From positions 5,744,749 through 5,808,748 of the forward strand of contig NC_050737.1 of assembly GCF_014529535.1 (NCBI RefSeq): a stretch of 64,000 bases of DNA, in the 5' to 3' direction. A program made the position numbers and the translations under genes. Position 1 is the first letter of the stretch. Every line of letters starts with the position of its first letter. Below, piece after piece: positions 1 to 11,970 of this stretch. The notes beneath the pieces were generated by a model, which made no database searches, was not told the DNA's origin, and worked only from the letters and a program-made list of their open reading frames with translations. Source of the stretch: Bradysia coprophila. Taxonomy: Eukaryota; Arthropoda; Insecta; Diptera; Sciaridae.

Positions 1-596
1 AGTACCAGACCGTTCGCTCCCGCCCAGAACGAAATAGCCCTAAGATCAGCGTTGAGGTTATTCACGTCTTCCCTGACATTTTCCTTACGCACAGACAAGT
101 AGAGTTGTACATCATCGGCGAAAAGGTGCACACGGGAAAACTTAACTGTCGCTGGAAGATCATTTATAAACACTGAAAAAAGTAACGGACCGAGAACCGA
201 GCCTTGCGGGAGCCCGACCAGTATGTCCGAGAAGCTGGAGCTGCATCCATTAATCATTACCTTCTGCTGCCTATTACTCAGGTAGCTCCAAATGAAATTA
301 AGTGCAGAAGAGGAGAACGTCAGATTTTGGTCAAGTTTATTAAGCAAAAGACCGTGCCTAACTGTATCGAAGGCCTTAGAAAAGTCGAGTAACAAGAGGA
401 CCGTGGCTAATCCACCGTCAAGATCCACCCTTATATCATCCGTAATCTTCAGTAAGGCCGTAGCAGTACCATGGTTTGAGCGAAACCCAGACTGAAATCT
501 ATGTAACAGTCCAAATTCAGCTATGTACTCATTCATTTGACCCTTCATAAGCTTCTCTAAAGCCTTAGACAACGCCGGAAGTAATACAACGCCGGA
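1..596 (-). mobile_element. Non-LTR retrotransposon reverse transcriptase fragment
   Basis: Read on the minus strand, this stretch stays open and encodes a reverse transcriptase core. In order it shows LLLLDFSKAFDTV (first catalytic aspartate region), then GLPQGSVLGPLLF, then FADDVQLYL, the YADD-type catalytic box. These are the standard landmarks of LINE/Jockey-type reverse transcriptases. The fragment runs off the window at base 1, so its 3' part is not visible. Its 5' part stops near 596, where a short direct repeat (aacgccggaagtaatac, then aacgccggaagtattg) sits. No endonuclease domain is seen upstream. It is probably a 5'-truncated, dead copy. Exact clade is not determined. Confidence 0.85.
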
Positions 597-1173
597 AGTA
601 TTGCTTTACCATGCTGGAATGTTGTTCTTCACTTTACTGCTACAGAAATCGTGTACGACCACATTTATTGATAAACTTCCGAAATACAAACTGCACAGAT
701 TGAAACAAAACAGAAACACAAACGTAAACTCGTCTGTCATCATTTTAAATCTGAGTTCAATATATCCCGTAGGGTGGGTCGAAGACTAAGATTTCATACT
801 TTTTCTGAGTCACGTTTTATGCAGAATCATTCAAGAATTTCTTTCTCTCAGTTTTCTGTTGTATGAAAATGAAACACTGATACTTTTGCATACTTTTTGA
901 AATGTTAGTGAACAAATCTAGTGATTCTATCTCGTAGTGTGGTCCTAGTACCATCCGAATCAACAGTAGGAAATTTTTCGAAACGACGCGTTCTCCGACC
1001 TTTCAAATAGGTATGTACATTCTTCAACTTGTATACAACAAAAACTGGACATGCAAAGGCGAGAATAGGGAATTTCATGGATATGATCAGACTAAACATT
1101 CAAAGTTCAGAGTTCAAATTATTCTCTTAAATGATGGTCATATTTTCATATTACCATTTTCATTATTGAGCAT
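597..1173. other. Non-coding stretch
   Basis: AT-rich sequence between the reverse transcriptase fragment and a MITE copy. Short open frames occur on both strands but have no coding signature. No regulatory element could be recognised. Confidence 0.5.
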
Positions 1174-1360
1174 ATTAACAGTTTTACTATCTGATCTATT
1201 ACTTCATTTGATCGAATATTTTCAAAGATTGATTTCAGAAATCTTTTACTTCATTTGTTTGGAACACGCTTTTTGCTTTATAAGACCTCATTAGTTGAAG
1301 CTTGTCGTTTATTACTGATGTCGTGTCGATAGCAGATGACAGCCGTTTGTAACAGGTTAA
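1174..1360. repeat. Partial piggyBac-like MITE copy
   Basis: Strongly similar along its length to the element at 10059-10272: both contain tcttttacttcatttgttt and end in taacaggttaa. The right terminus with its TTAA is intact, while the left terminus has diverged or been lost. No coding capacity. Confidence 0.6.
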
Positions 1361-1496
1361 AGTTACCTTAACTTTGGGTAAGGACTTATACCCGTTGACT
1401 TGTTCAAATACCGTCAGAGAGTAGGACATATTGAAAATGTTTATAGTTTGTCAGCAAAACACTAAAATGTTTGAGTAAAAAAAAACAGGTTCATGT

Positions 1497-1575
1497 GAGG
1501 GGCTCGAACCACCGTCATTTAGTTTCAATTTATTAGTTAAAGGCCAACGCTCCACCATCCGAGCTAATGCGTCAC
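1497..1575 (-). repeat. tRNA-like sequence (tRNA-derived repeat)
   Basis: On the minus strand it has a good Pol III A box (TAGCTCGGATGG) and B box (GGTTCGAGCCC), about 50 bases apart. A run of T follows about 13 bases after the B box. The anticodon and acceptor stems do not pair, so it is not called as a functional tRNA. It resembles the plus-strand tRNA-like sequences at 47967, 53239 and 57311, which suggests one tRNA-derived family. Confidence 0.6.
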
Positions 1576-1990
1576 ACAGTCAGCGAACTTCTACATAAAA
1601 CAGCATTATCAGCGGATGTTCATGGAATTATGTCTTACTCCGGCGAATTTACTTAGAACGCCACACCTGGCAAAATACATAGTTCCAAACAAAGACGTAA
1701 CCAACTATTTCAGTTCTATTGACGAAATCCCATTTCAATTATCAAAAATTGTCATAAATCGAGCTAGTACAACTTACAACTTGATTGACAATCGTGATAT
1801 AGGGGAAATGAACAAATCGACACAGTCATATGACCGAACCGATCGGGTTCACAATTTCCAAATTTTCCCAATTTACCTCAGTCGTTTATGAAATCCAACT
1901 GTTAATAGTTATACCAGTCAATATTTTGACATCGATTAGCCAGAAATTATATCGAAATCCAAACAAATTCAAAGTTATGCTTAGAGAGCG

Positions 1991-4900
1991 ATGGACGAAA
2001 TAAATGCCGTCATCAAGTCTGAAAGTTTGTCGTCTTACTTAACGGTTTGTACGAACGAGGATGAAGAAAATATTTTGAGAGATCACACCAAAGTTTTTAC
2101 CAACACGAAATCGCGATTGCTTATACATTACAAGGACGATATCAGGCACACACAAAATGCAAAGGAACTGGGTGCGTTTAGGAACTATGACCAGCCATCT
2201 GGATCATCTGCACCAACATTGAAAACATTTCAACAGCGATTGATGCTGGACCAACTTCATAAGGACAAAGCCAGTGAAAAACTACCTTCACAGAAATCAT
2301 CTGAACAAACGAGGTACAATGAACCGTTCGATGTAGAGAAATTTAGGAGACATTCAAGCAGAGAAGTGTCCACTTCAATTTTAAGACAATTCGTTCGAGA
2401 TCCTGCCCGAAGTGGTCATCCCAAAAAAGGTTAGATTCGAACACTATTTCATGACCTGTCCACAGAAAGAAATATCGTTTTTACAAATTTTTTAATTGGC
2501 TTACAAGGGTCAAACCGACAAATGTCTGTCTTGAGAAACGAATATCATACAGAGATTTGTGAGAAATCTACGATCGACGAAACTATGAGATGTACAAATT
2601 CAAATGAAATAGTTTCCGTTCGAGATCGTTCTTTTACCCGGCAAAATCCGATAAATCAGAATGTTGGTAAGTAAAACCTGAGTAGAGTTTCTTCGAAATC
2701 TATAAAATCATAACAATTCCTAACATTAATAATTAGAAATTCAGAAATTTTGACGTTGAAAGCTTCCGTCGGAATTCTTAATAGGAGGTTGCGTAGTTGC
2801 TACTTCTTTTTGCAACCATCCTGACTTTGTCTCATACTTATTGTGAACTGGGACTGCAAAATGAACATTAATTTGTGTAGATACACCATTGAAATCGAAT
2901 ACAATTCTAAAGGCGGACAAAGGGGAAACGAAAGAAGAGCTACAGCAAACGCGGCATGACGTCGCTCTGGCAAATATTGATATAAATGAACAACCATTTC
3001 CACAGAGTGAACCACCGAGTAAACTTCAGAATGGAACGGGATCATTTACGTTGACCAATGAACACAGCATTGAGAATGTTGACCTCCAGTCAGTGAGACA
3101 GATCCTGCAAAACTCGTCGTCGGCGATAATCAAATTCGATCTCATCCAGTCGCTGGTTTTGGTAATGTTATTTGAAAGGATTTCCATGAAAATCTTATTC
3201 CTAAAACCTGTTACTTTTCACGCATTCCAGAGATTATCGAATCAGGAACCAGATGAACGACTTATAACTGTACAGGACATTGTTGATAATGACGTATTAG
3301 GTGCAAGTGGTGAAAATGGTAATGGTAATACCATGGAGGACCTGTTGTGGCCAGTCAATATTACAACTCCCCATCCGATGCAGGTACATATCTACATTCT
3401 ACGGATCGACTTATTCCGAAATTTGCAACTTTATTTCTGTTAGACCAGTACGGCCAAACTACTCAATGCTTTAGTCTCGTTCGAAGTTGGTCGAGACTAT
3501 TTCAACAAAATATCCATGGTAAAGCTACTTACCTGGAGCGGTAAAGAACAGATATACGACTCAATGGCTGACAATTTGATAGATGCGCTGAAGAAGTTGA
3601 GTCTCAACGAACTTCAACGTCGCGATATGTTGAACAAAGGGTTACTCCAATGGCTGATCAATCACATGGAAATGGTGGAACATACAGCATCGATCGTTCA
3701 CATGGAATGCATGACCGATTTACTGAGGGTACTGACGAATGTAGAGAATACAACGGGATTTGCATCTGTAAATGTGCCGCACTTCATCGTTGTGTCAGGT
3801 GAGATTTTCGCTAACTCCACAAATTCTCGTTCATTTCAATCCATTGCCTTTAGTCAGATACTTGAATGTAGCAAACGAATACGTTCAGGTAAACGTTGGT
3901 CAGGTTCTCCGCACACTGTTCTTAAACGATTCAGCCGTCGCGATCGGTAACACAATAAATTTGCATCGAATTTTTCGCAATCTACTCAAGGTGCGTGGTA
4001 GCTTGGCTGAGCAGTTAGACCGATGTCCTTTGCAAATTATTTAGTTTTGATTTTGTACATCCACAGAAGGCATCCAATTCAAAATTGAAAGCTGATCTTC
4101 GATTCATTTACGAATTATTCGTGAAGCACAGAGCTGACACTTCAACTCATAGTGAATTGTCTGCTGATAATGTTAGTCGGTCAACCGTCTCAGAAAATGC
4201 GATATGCTGTGGTCGCCAAGATGTGAACAGCGAAATCGACAATCAAACCGAACAGTTGATCCGCGAGCAAAATTTGATGATCATTTCTGAAAGGAACAGT
4301 AACGAGGACGCAACTCAACAGGGTGAAAATGTACAAGAGCCTGTAGAATCACCATAGTGGACATATAAAAAATGCATTTTTTCAGGTAGAACTTTCCACA
4401 GAACCAAATAGAAGTTTTACTTCCGAACTAAGATCGCAGATCTATCAGTTATGCATGGATAAGGGTATCGTCGAAATGGATCGTAAGACGCCCAATGAAG
4501 AGATCAATGACCAATACGCAAATATTGAGTCCAATCCCGGTGCTGAAGTTTTGTATTCCAATTTAAATTCAAGGCTAGAGCAGAGTTCGTCGTTATTAAG
4601 CAGTGGTTCACAATGCGCTACAAGTGAATGCAAGGAAAGTGCTATTCAAATCTTAAAAATACAAAGTAAGTTTAGATTGGTATTACAGTAAACTTATAGC
4701 ACATCCGAGGTCTGGGGTCGTGTTAATGTCATCGACGTGTTATGAGCAAATCAGCAGTTTTTAATGAACGTTTCTGCTTGAAATATTTGTTCGGTAGCAA
4801 TCGAATCGCTTCAGCTATGTTTCAGCTGATCAGCTCATGCAAAGAAAACTACTTATACTTGTTCATCCGGGTGGATTAGTAACGCCTAGGCGTGTGGAGG

Positions 4901-5795
4901 TTGTAAAGCCGTCTAACGACGTATAAACAGTTTTGTTTTTATTAGTGGACCAGCTGAAGCAAGTTTCGATATAAATTTCACTATCGTCCGCTGTACTTTT
5001 AAATGAATGAAAAATGGCGTAAGAGAGCGATACAAACATGGTGATTGGTGAAGAGGAATCGCAATCAGAAAGCGATATTCCAGCATTCATTAAAGAAGAC
5101 ACAGATAGTGGGTAGTGTCGAACGTTGGGGACAATTGGCAGACACATCAGGCAGAGCACTGAAGCGAAAATATAGTCACATTAAACCCATTTTTTATCTC
5201 TTTAAGTTGTTGATAGTGTCTCGCAAAATGTTCCTCACATTCATCTGACCATAAAAATACTCTAAGTTCTCCTGACCAAACAGAATGTTTATTTTCACAC
5301 AATACCTTTCTGTGTACTGGAAAACACTTATTGAGCAGGTCAATCTGTGTACTTCTACTCTCCTCTTTTTCTCATCAAAATAATGTAGCAGTCGTTCAAC
5401 ATTACAACTTTCATTAGTGCGAGGGAGACATTTTTTAACAAAAAAAATTTTTGTCTTGCAAATTGGTAGGTGTACAAGCGAATTCAGCTGTTGAAATGGA
5501 TCATAAAAACCAAAACTTACTCAAAAATTCGTCGTCCAAACTGCATTTGCAGAAAGTGTATGAAGACACTGCGCCAAAAGTGTTAACAGACTATTCGGAT
5601 TTGAGCTCCATAGCGAAAGATCGGGAGGCACGGAATGAAATTTTGGAAAATGATAGTTTCATCGACGAATTGTGCGAAAAGGTTTTGAAAAAACTCACAT
5701 CGAAACTAGCAGCGAATTTCTTTTGTGGACCGAATTGTAATACAAATGAAAATAATAATAATTGCTGTACGAATGTGGAGTCAAACGTTCACTGA
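1991..5795 (+). CDS. ARMC9-like armadillo-type protein (nine exons)
   Basis: Nine exons join in phase: 1991-2429, 2508-2666, 2881-3161, 3231-3383, 3444-3798, 3854-3990, 4067-4330, 4386-4665 and 5470-5795. They give about 797 aa, close to the length of vertebrate ARMC9. An in-frame TAG at 1982 precedes the chosen ATG. Residues 1-345 are polar and probably disordered. Residues 345-545 hold the conserved part, with TAKLLNALVSFEVGRDYF, LIDALKKLSLNELQRR, LLQWLINHM and a helix-rich continuation, as in the armadillo repeats of ARMC9, a basal-body and ciliary protein. The C-terminal 250 residues are polar and end in a Cys/Asn-rich tail. No LisH domain was found at the N terminus. The family call rests on recognition of the armadillo region only. 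AATAAA lies at 5894. Degenerate antisense scraps of its exon 5 occur at 47.7, 53 and 57 kb. Confidence 0.6.
4666..5469. other. Largest intron of the ARMC9-like gene
   Basis: An 804-base gap between a GTAAGT donor and an acceptor ending aattggtag. Phase 1 is kept across it, so no additional exon is required. Short open frames inside show no family similarity. Confidence 0.5.
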
Positions 5796-6736
5796 TATCG
5801 AGTATGGAACGGTTCAAATTTTCAAAATTTCAAATTTTATAAATTGTCAGTTAAAAAGAGGCCAGTTGGTATTGGTATCAACACATCTATAAAAATAAAG
5901 AAGAAATTGTTTGATTCCAGCCATTTGAAGTGTTTGATGAATTCTAGAAATAATTCTCAGAAAATCGCAGCAATCCTTGTAAGAGTTGGAAAAATATTTG
6001 TTCTCACATTTTTGTTTTTGAGTGCTAGAAGGGTGCTTATGAACGAGGGCAGGCCTAGTGTACATCTCAGTCTATCTCTGAAAGACCTTCTATGCTTCAT
6101 AAAATATAGTTTTTATACAATCTCATTGGAGTTTACACCTCCTCTAGGTCCTATAGGACTAGCGCTCAGAGTAAGCGGATCATATCGAACATTATCTTCC
6201 TTTGAGATATGGATATAATTATCAGCTACCATTAATCAATTGTAAGTAAACCCGGGACTTAGCATTGCTATACCATATGTAACGCTTGAATAACGACGCC
6301 AACAATTCATTGAAGTAATTTCATTTTGGAACTGTATCACAATTTGCTACTTGTGAGTTTATTTTTTTGGATTCTTTATAATGAGAGTTGACGCACAGAT
6401 CGACCACTTGAGTAAATAAGTAAATATCCGAAAATAAATTGTATATAACATGCAAGGGTAAACATGTAGCCTGACCTGATGAATTTACGGTTTATCTTTT
6501 GTACGATGGGGAAAAACCATTTTTGTTATTTTTCCAATTGTGTAAATCAATAAGAGCAGAAATAATTTTGTTTGTTGAAATTTTAACCTTCTAAGATGAT
6601 GAAAAATAACTCTGCTCGTGGTAGGCGATATCGTATTACGATACATGCTTCTTTTGTTTACACAATAATGAAGATAGCACGTTTTGATACGATCCTCCTG
6701 AGTTATTTACATCTTCGAGGAAATTTGCACGACGAA
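5796..6736. other. 3' flank of the ARMC9-like gene
   Basis: Probable 3' UTR with AATAAA at 5894, followed by AT-rich intergenic sequence. Open frames on both strands here (for example 5844-6218) overlap each other and look like chance frames. No gene is supported. Confidence 0.45.
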
Positions 6737-6903
6737 ATGTGGTCCCAACATCAGTTTGTATAATATACACATTTCGTATAATTTTACACCAATACATGTA
6801 TGCGTTGACGCTATTTCGCTTTTGATAGTTCACATTGCCCTCTTCATTAAGAGGGCAAACACACATGCCAATAAATATTTCGTATTTCATGTTGGGACCA
6901 CAT
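6737..6903. repeat. Inverted-repeat MITE-like element
   Basis: Begins atgtggtcccaacat and ends with its exact reverse complement, enclosing about 137 bases. A small inner hairpin (ccctcttcattaagaggg) is also present. No coding capacity. It is likely a small non-autonomous transposon; target duplication is not clear. Confidence 0.55.
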
Positions 6904-7419
6904 ATTTATATTACGTAATTTTGTTCGAAATTTCCTCTCTAGGTATAATTACTCTTAGATTTACATGCCATTTGCGTCCAAATTCTGAAATTTTGTTTGA
7001 TTTTTTTGTTAAAATGACAAAAAATATGAAAGTGAAAGTTAGCTCGTTGGCTCGAGTACATGAAAACCAATTTCGATAAGCGATCTGAGGAGCGAACACA
7101 GTGAAAATCGCTTGTAAAATGTAAAAATTTTCAAGATATTCCGTTAAAATAGGCCCTTCCCCGTCCTCAACATGTAAAATCAATTGCAAATCTCGGGATT
7201 AAAATGAATAATTCACACGAATATTTTCTTACCACGGGACAGAATTACAAATTTTTCTCGTAATTTGATCCCTTTCATAAAACGTTGTATACGTCCTTTG
7301 TGGACGGTTGATTTTAGACTTTTTCACTTGTCTTTGGGCTAAAATCTACTACCCACAGAAAATATGTAAATAACGATTTTCATATTGTAGGAATAAGCCA
7401 TTTTCATTATAGGGAGCAG

Positions 7420-7603
7420 CAGGGCCTATTTTACGGAAACATGTTTCTCAAGTTTTTGAAAGTTTCCAAAATGTTTCTGAAAAGTTTCTTAAAGTTTCTC
7501 AAAGTTTCTTAAAGTTTCTAGAAAAGATTCCTTAAGAAACTTTAAGAAACATTTTGGAAACTTTCAAAAACTTGAGAAACATGTTTCCGTAAAATAGGCA
7601 CTG
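7420..7603. mobile_element. hAT-type MITE with 8-bp target duplication
   Basis: A 184-bp element with nearly perfect terminal inverted repeats of about 58 bp, starting CAGGGCCTATTTTACGG on the left and CAGTGCCTATTTTACGG on the right. It is directly flanked on both sides by the 8-bp repeat GGGAGCAG (7412-7419 and 7604-7611). An 8-bp duplication and CAG-type ends are hallmarks of hAT transposons. The centre is built of aaagtttct repeats and has no reading frame. A related end-like sequence (ttaaaataggccc) lies near 7145. Confidence 0.85.
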
Positions 7604-7611
7604 GGGAGCAG

Positions 7612-10058
7612 TAAAGTAATTTAAAAAGCTTTTAGAGCAAACTGAAATTAAATAGCTGCAGATCCATGACATCATTGTTATGTATTCGTGAGCGAACATT
7701 GCATTTTGAATTATTTTCTCTAACAACTTTTTTGAAACAAGAAAGCAACGTACCAGCGAAGCATTTTTTTAAGCTTTTCATACTCACTATGCGCGCAATA
7801 CAACTCAAGTGACAATCGTAACTTTCCAATAGGACCATCTATTGAAGTTCACATCCATTTATACAAAATTTAATTTTTCTGCTACCTAAAATGGATATAT
7901 TCGACTGCGAAACAAAAATTCAAAATTGTTAAAACAACTTGCATGCCTATTAATCTACTAAATTATTATTTTATTATTAAAGCTTCACACAAGAATCACC
8001 ATTTCCATCATGTGTCCCATTGGTAAGTAATGTACTATTAACGGTGAATTTTAAGACTAAATTCCTGGATTCATGAGCTAGAATCGTAATAAAAACTTGG
8101 AATAGTTATTTACGTATCGGATCGATCGATTTTAGAGCCCGGCTACATGCAAACGTGCTTAAAATCAATCGTCCCAAACGGAAACTCATGCAACACGGCA
8201 GAAAATCATGGGACAAATTCCAAAATTCGCTCACTTTCCTGCACGTAAAAATTGAAATAAATGTTGAGACTGAGAAAATATCCACGTCAACTCGTACCCT
8301 ACAGTATAAATCCGATTTCTCATCGAGCTTTTCATGTATTATTTCATGAAAACAAATTCATGCGCATGCGTATAACAGATTTTCATCAGGGGATTTTTTT
8401 ATCAATCAATTGGTGGGTGAAATTTAGTTTTCCAAGTTATTATTTCAATGAATTACGAGTGAAACGATTTCAAGTGTTTCTTTTTCGACGATTTTTTGAA
8501 TAAATAAGTAAATCAATTAGATTTAAGAGTTTGCAATAAAAGTGTGAACCTGTTGTGACATTACACATTTACGTTGGTGGGGCATATGCACCAGTAAAAT
8601 TGTGCATTTTAGGAAACAAAATATTGAAAACTGAGTGCCATTTGTGTGGAATGTTTTGTTGCTTTCAACGTGTTTTACATGTCGGAAGGGCGTTCGCTAT
8701 GAAATATATATTTTTTTTGTTTTTTCTCCTCTGTGCTTGGTGATAATGTCTGAAAAAATATTAGTTTTCCCTCGGTAAATTACAGATTTTAAAAGAGCTG
8801 CAACTTGAATAGTACTCGAAGTACAACTTGAAATAAACCAATTCATTCAGGGTAGATTATAGCCACTATAACCCTATCGGTCGAACTGAAGTTTTCCCGT
8901 ACACAATGTACAGTAGATAAGCTACATAATGGAATATCGTTTCAGAAATTTCCTATGCCATTTTCGCAAAGTGGAAAATTAATTACGACTTTTGTGCTCA
9001 ACACTTCATTTCTACATTATTTCTTGCATAAATTTTGACATGAAATATTAAACTTGGGTGTTGGGTCGATTCTCTATAAATCATTAAACAATATCTTCAT
9101 AAATCAACATAAGCACGATAGGACCATAACGAAAACTTCCCCGTTCATGGCAATAGATGCATATGAAGGTTGTTCTGATTAGGTTGTCATACATAAGTTA
9201 CATAAGTCGTCGTCCATAAAATCATTGATTCAATGAACAAAAGGAATTATTTCCAAAAAATTGTCCACTACTCGAGTCAACGCAAAGACAGAGGTCATCG
9301 ACTTACCCAAGGACTTACTTCAACGGAATCAAATGTCCAGATTATTTTTCATGAGAAAATCATTCTATAGCCGATTTAATAAAGTTAATTGTCGTCGGTA
9401 CACAATTACAGAAAGTCCTGTAGTGACCTCAATTCAAATATACTTTTGATATTTGAAGATGCGATGTTGTAAGAGGTACATTAGCTGTACGTAATTTAAC
9501 GGCAATAAACCGCACGCTCAATGTGCAATTACCATTACGTAATCATGTAATTTTCCACGTAAATATCTAACTGATTAGCAACCAAAAGTAATTTGAAGAA
9601 AAGGTCATTAGGTTCACCTACACACATTCTCTCTTTCCTCTCTCTCAGCATGGGTACATGTTTTCCGAACGGGGTGTATATTATTCTATGTAGAAGCGAA
9701 AGCATAACGATTAATTTGTATTTTCGTATGAAATAAATAAATTGCCTGTCCCATTCATATCAGGAGTGTACCGCAAATAAATTAAATTAAAAGGCAAAAA
9801 AGTGAGTGGAAAGACTTCTGCTCACGATAAGAGGGGGGTTCCTCCTTTCTTTTATAACTAAAATACTTATAATTAAAGCCAACAAGAAGTGTGTTGTGAA
9901 ATGAATGGAGTGTTGTGAGTGTTGTTACGACTATGTATGAAATATTACAGAAAAGACAAATCAATTTTTTGTCATGCGATGCCAGTACCGCACTGGTCAC
10001 ATAAAAGAGAGAATTTGGGAATTTCAGGATATGTGAAGCCAATCTAGGAATTACAACA
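7612..10058. other. Gene-free AT-rich stretch
   Basis: About 2.4 kb with only short open frames on both strands, none with family similarity or plausible splice-linked neighbours. No RNA gene or promoter recognised. Confidence 0.4.
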
Positions 10059-10272
10059 TTAACCTGTCACAGACGGCAAGCATATTAACAGTTTTACTAT
10101 TCAAACTACTACTTCACTTGATCGAAGATTTTAAGATATCGATTTAAGAAATCTTTTACTTCATTTGTTTTGAACATGTTTTTGCTGTAAATAAGACCTC
10201 ATTAGGTAGAGCTTGTCGTTTATTCTTGCTGTCGTTGTCGATAACAGATGACAGCCTTCTGTAACAGGTTAA
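10059..10272. mobile_element. piggyBac-like MITE flanked by TTAA
   Basis: Bounded by TTAA on each side, with imperfect terminal inverted repeats CCTGTCACAGACGGC (left) and CCTGTTACAGAAGGC (right, reverse strand). TTAA duplication with CC-starting ends is typical of piggyBac-type elements. It is 214 bp and non-coding. Related copies lie at 1174-1360, 35485-35625, 45031-45240 and probably 13657-13809. Confidence 0.75.
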
Positions 10273-10858
10273 AATCGAAAAGCACATCGAGCTACTACTG
10301 TCTATAGTGCCAGTGCGGACCTGTGCGATGCGCGTCATATAATAATATATAATGTGAGCTGTGGAAAAGTGTGTAGCGGGTTATTCATAATTTTTGTCAG
10401 TTAACCCAACTTTCAGCCCACAAACGAATTGAAAATGTATTGAAAAGTGAATGTTGGAAATTTGTTATGTTATTTCCTAAATGGATGTGAATAATCAAAG
10501 GAACCGTAAACAAAAAACTCGATAACATCGATTCAAACAAGAAGAAAAGAAAAACTTTGGAAACACAGTATGGAGCAACAGGATGAGGCTTATCACACTT
10601 GAAATGGAACAAATGGTAAGAAAATGTTAACTTTTTACTGACTGGTAATTTTTAAGGAATTCTACTCGATAAGTTTTAATTTTCACAACAAAAATCTCGG
10701 CCAGTAAAATTCCAAAAAAATAATAGCGCGGTCGAAAGGAACATATGTGTTTTAAGGTGAACTTTTAGCATACGCAAGTTCCAATATTTGGTCAAATTTG
10801 GATAATTCTCCGAGAAAAACCGAGAACACTGAGAACAAATATTAAACCGAGTTTTCAT
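10273..10858. other. Non-coding stretch
   Basis: AT-rich sequence between two inverted-repeat elements. Nothing recognisable apart from short chance frames. Confidence 0.4.
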
Positions 10859-11209
10859 TTAAGAGTAATCCACACATGGCTAAATTGTTGTCTATATTTC
10901 GGGGTAAAATTATTATTATTTTGATGACAATTTTAGACTCGCATTGTTTTTGTTAAAATGTGTTACCTTTCAGTAAAAATTTAAATGTTTGTGGTGATGT
11001 AACCTCAGTCCGAGAAAACTCAATATTTCACGAAAATTGACACATATTTTGAGTTTTCTCGGAGCTAGGTTGTTACATCACCACAAACATTTAAATTTTT
11101 GCTGAAAACTAACACATTTTAATGCCAAACGATGGTCGTACTCTACCAAATGATAATAATTTCGCCACGAAATGTAGGAACAATTTAGCCATGTGTAGAT
11201 TCGTCTTAA
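10859..11209. mobile_element. TTAA-flanked foldback element
   Basis: Two arms of about 160 bp form an imperfect inverted repeat around a spacer of about 20 bases. Shared blocks include CACATGGCTAAATTGTT, AAATTTAAATGTTTGTGG and GTGATGTAAC. TTAA sits at both outer borders (10859-10862, 11206-11209), as for piggyBac-type insertions. Its ends (GAGTAATCC / GACGAATCT) differ from the 10059 family. No coding capacity. Confidence 0.7.
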
Positions 11210-11970
11210 CTAGTTAATTTATGCAACCGAGTAATGAAAGCTTGTTTAGGCACTAGTGTCTAAAAAACAGTTTATCACTCACCGAGAGGTGCAAGCAACG
11301 ATTATTTTAAATTTCGTTTCTGGATTGAGATAGAAGACCCTATGATTTTTACATTTCTTTAAATTTGTTGTCAATACAACAATCCAAGCGGGAACTTTCC
11401 ACTCAACAAACCGTACTCATAATAGAATTCTTCCTCGCTGTGCTTTTATTATGCAAACTGTGTACGTATACATAACATCAATATTTTAATTTACATTCCG
11501 AAATAATTACACCACCCGACCTGTATCATTTAGCAATTCATTAAATAAATAATCAAACGGTAATATTTGTGGGACGACGCCATCAAGTCTACAATAAAAT
11601 TAAAATCAGATGAATAAGGGTTCAGCGATAAGTTTCAGAATTTGTGACATTTTAAGTTCAAACAAAATTCTGATATCTGATGACCCAATTTTAAACTCAA
11701 TTCAATTCAGTCCAAATTTAATAGACCGAGCGCACTAGACATCAGTCCATCATTGAAACCTATCTTGAATCTTAGAGTCGAGTCCGTCAGATTTCTTTCT
11801 TTTATTACAATTGATAGCTTGAATTATTAACGAAATGTGGACCATACTTCGAGAACCTCGAACTCACATGCGGATTATACGGAAGAGAGGTGGTCAATGT
11901 AAAAAAAAACGTTTTCGTTTCAGTGATCTATCAATTTAATGAATTTGATTTTTCTTCTATCTTAATCCAT
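11210..11970. other. Intergenic stretch and 3' flank of the minus-strand gene
   Basis: No gene seen. TTTATT at 11811-11816, which reads AATAAA on the minus strand, could serve as the poly(A) signal of the gene ending at 11971. Confidence 0.4.

Noticed and set aside
1616-1891. 91-residue open frame before the ARMC9-like gene
   Set aside because: No similarity recognised, and no splice junction links it in phase to the exon at 1991, which has its own in-frame upstream stop.
5844-6218. 124-residue open frame after the ARMC9-like gene
   Set aside because: Overlaps a frame on the other strand, starts at a non-ATG codon and has no domain or codon signature.
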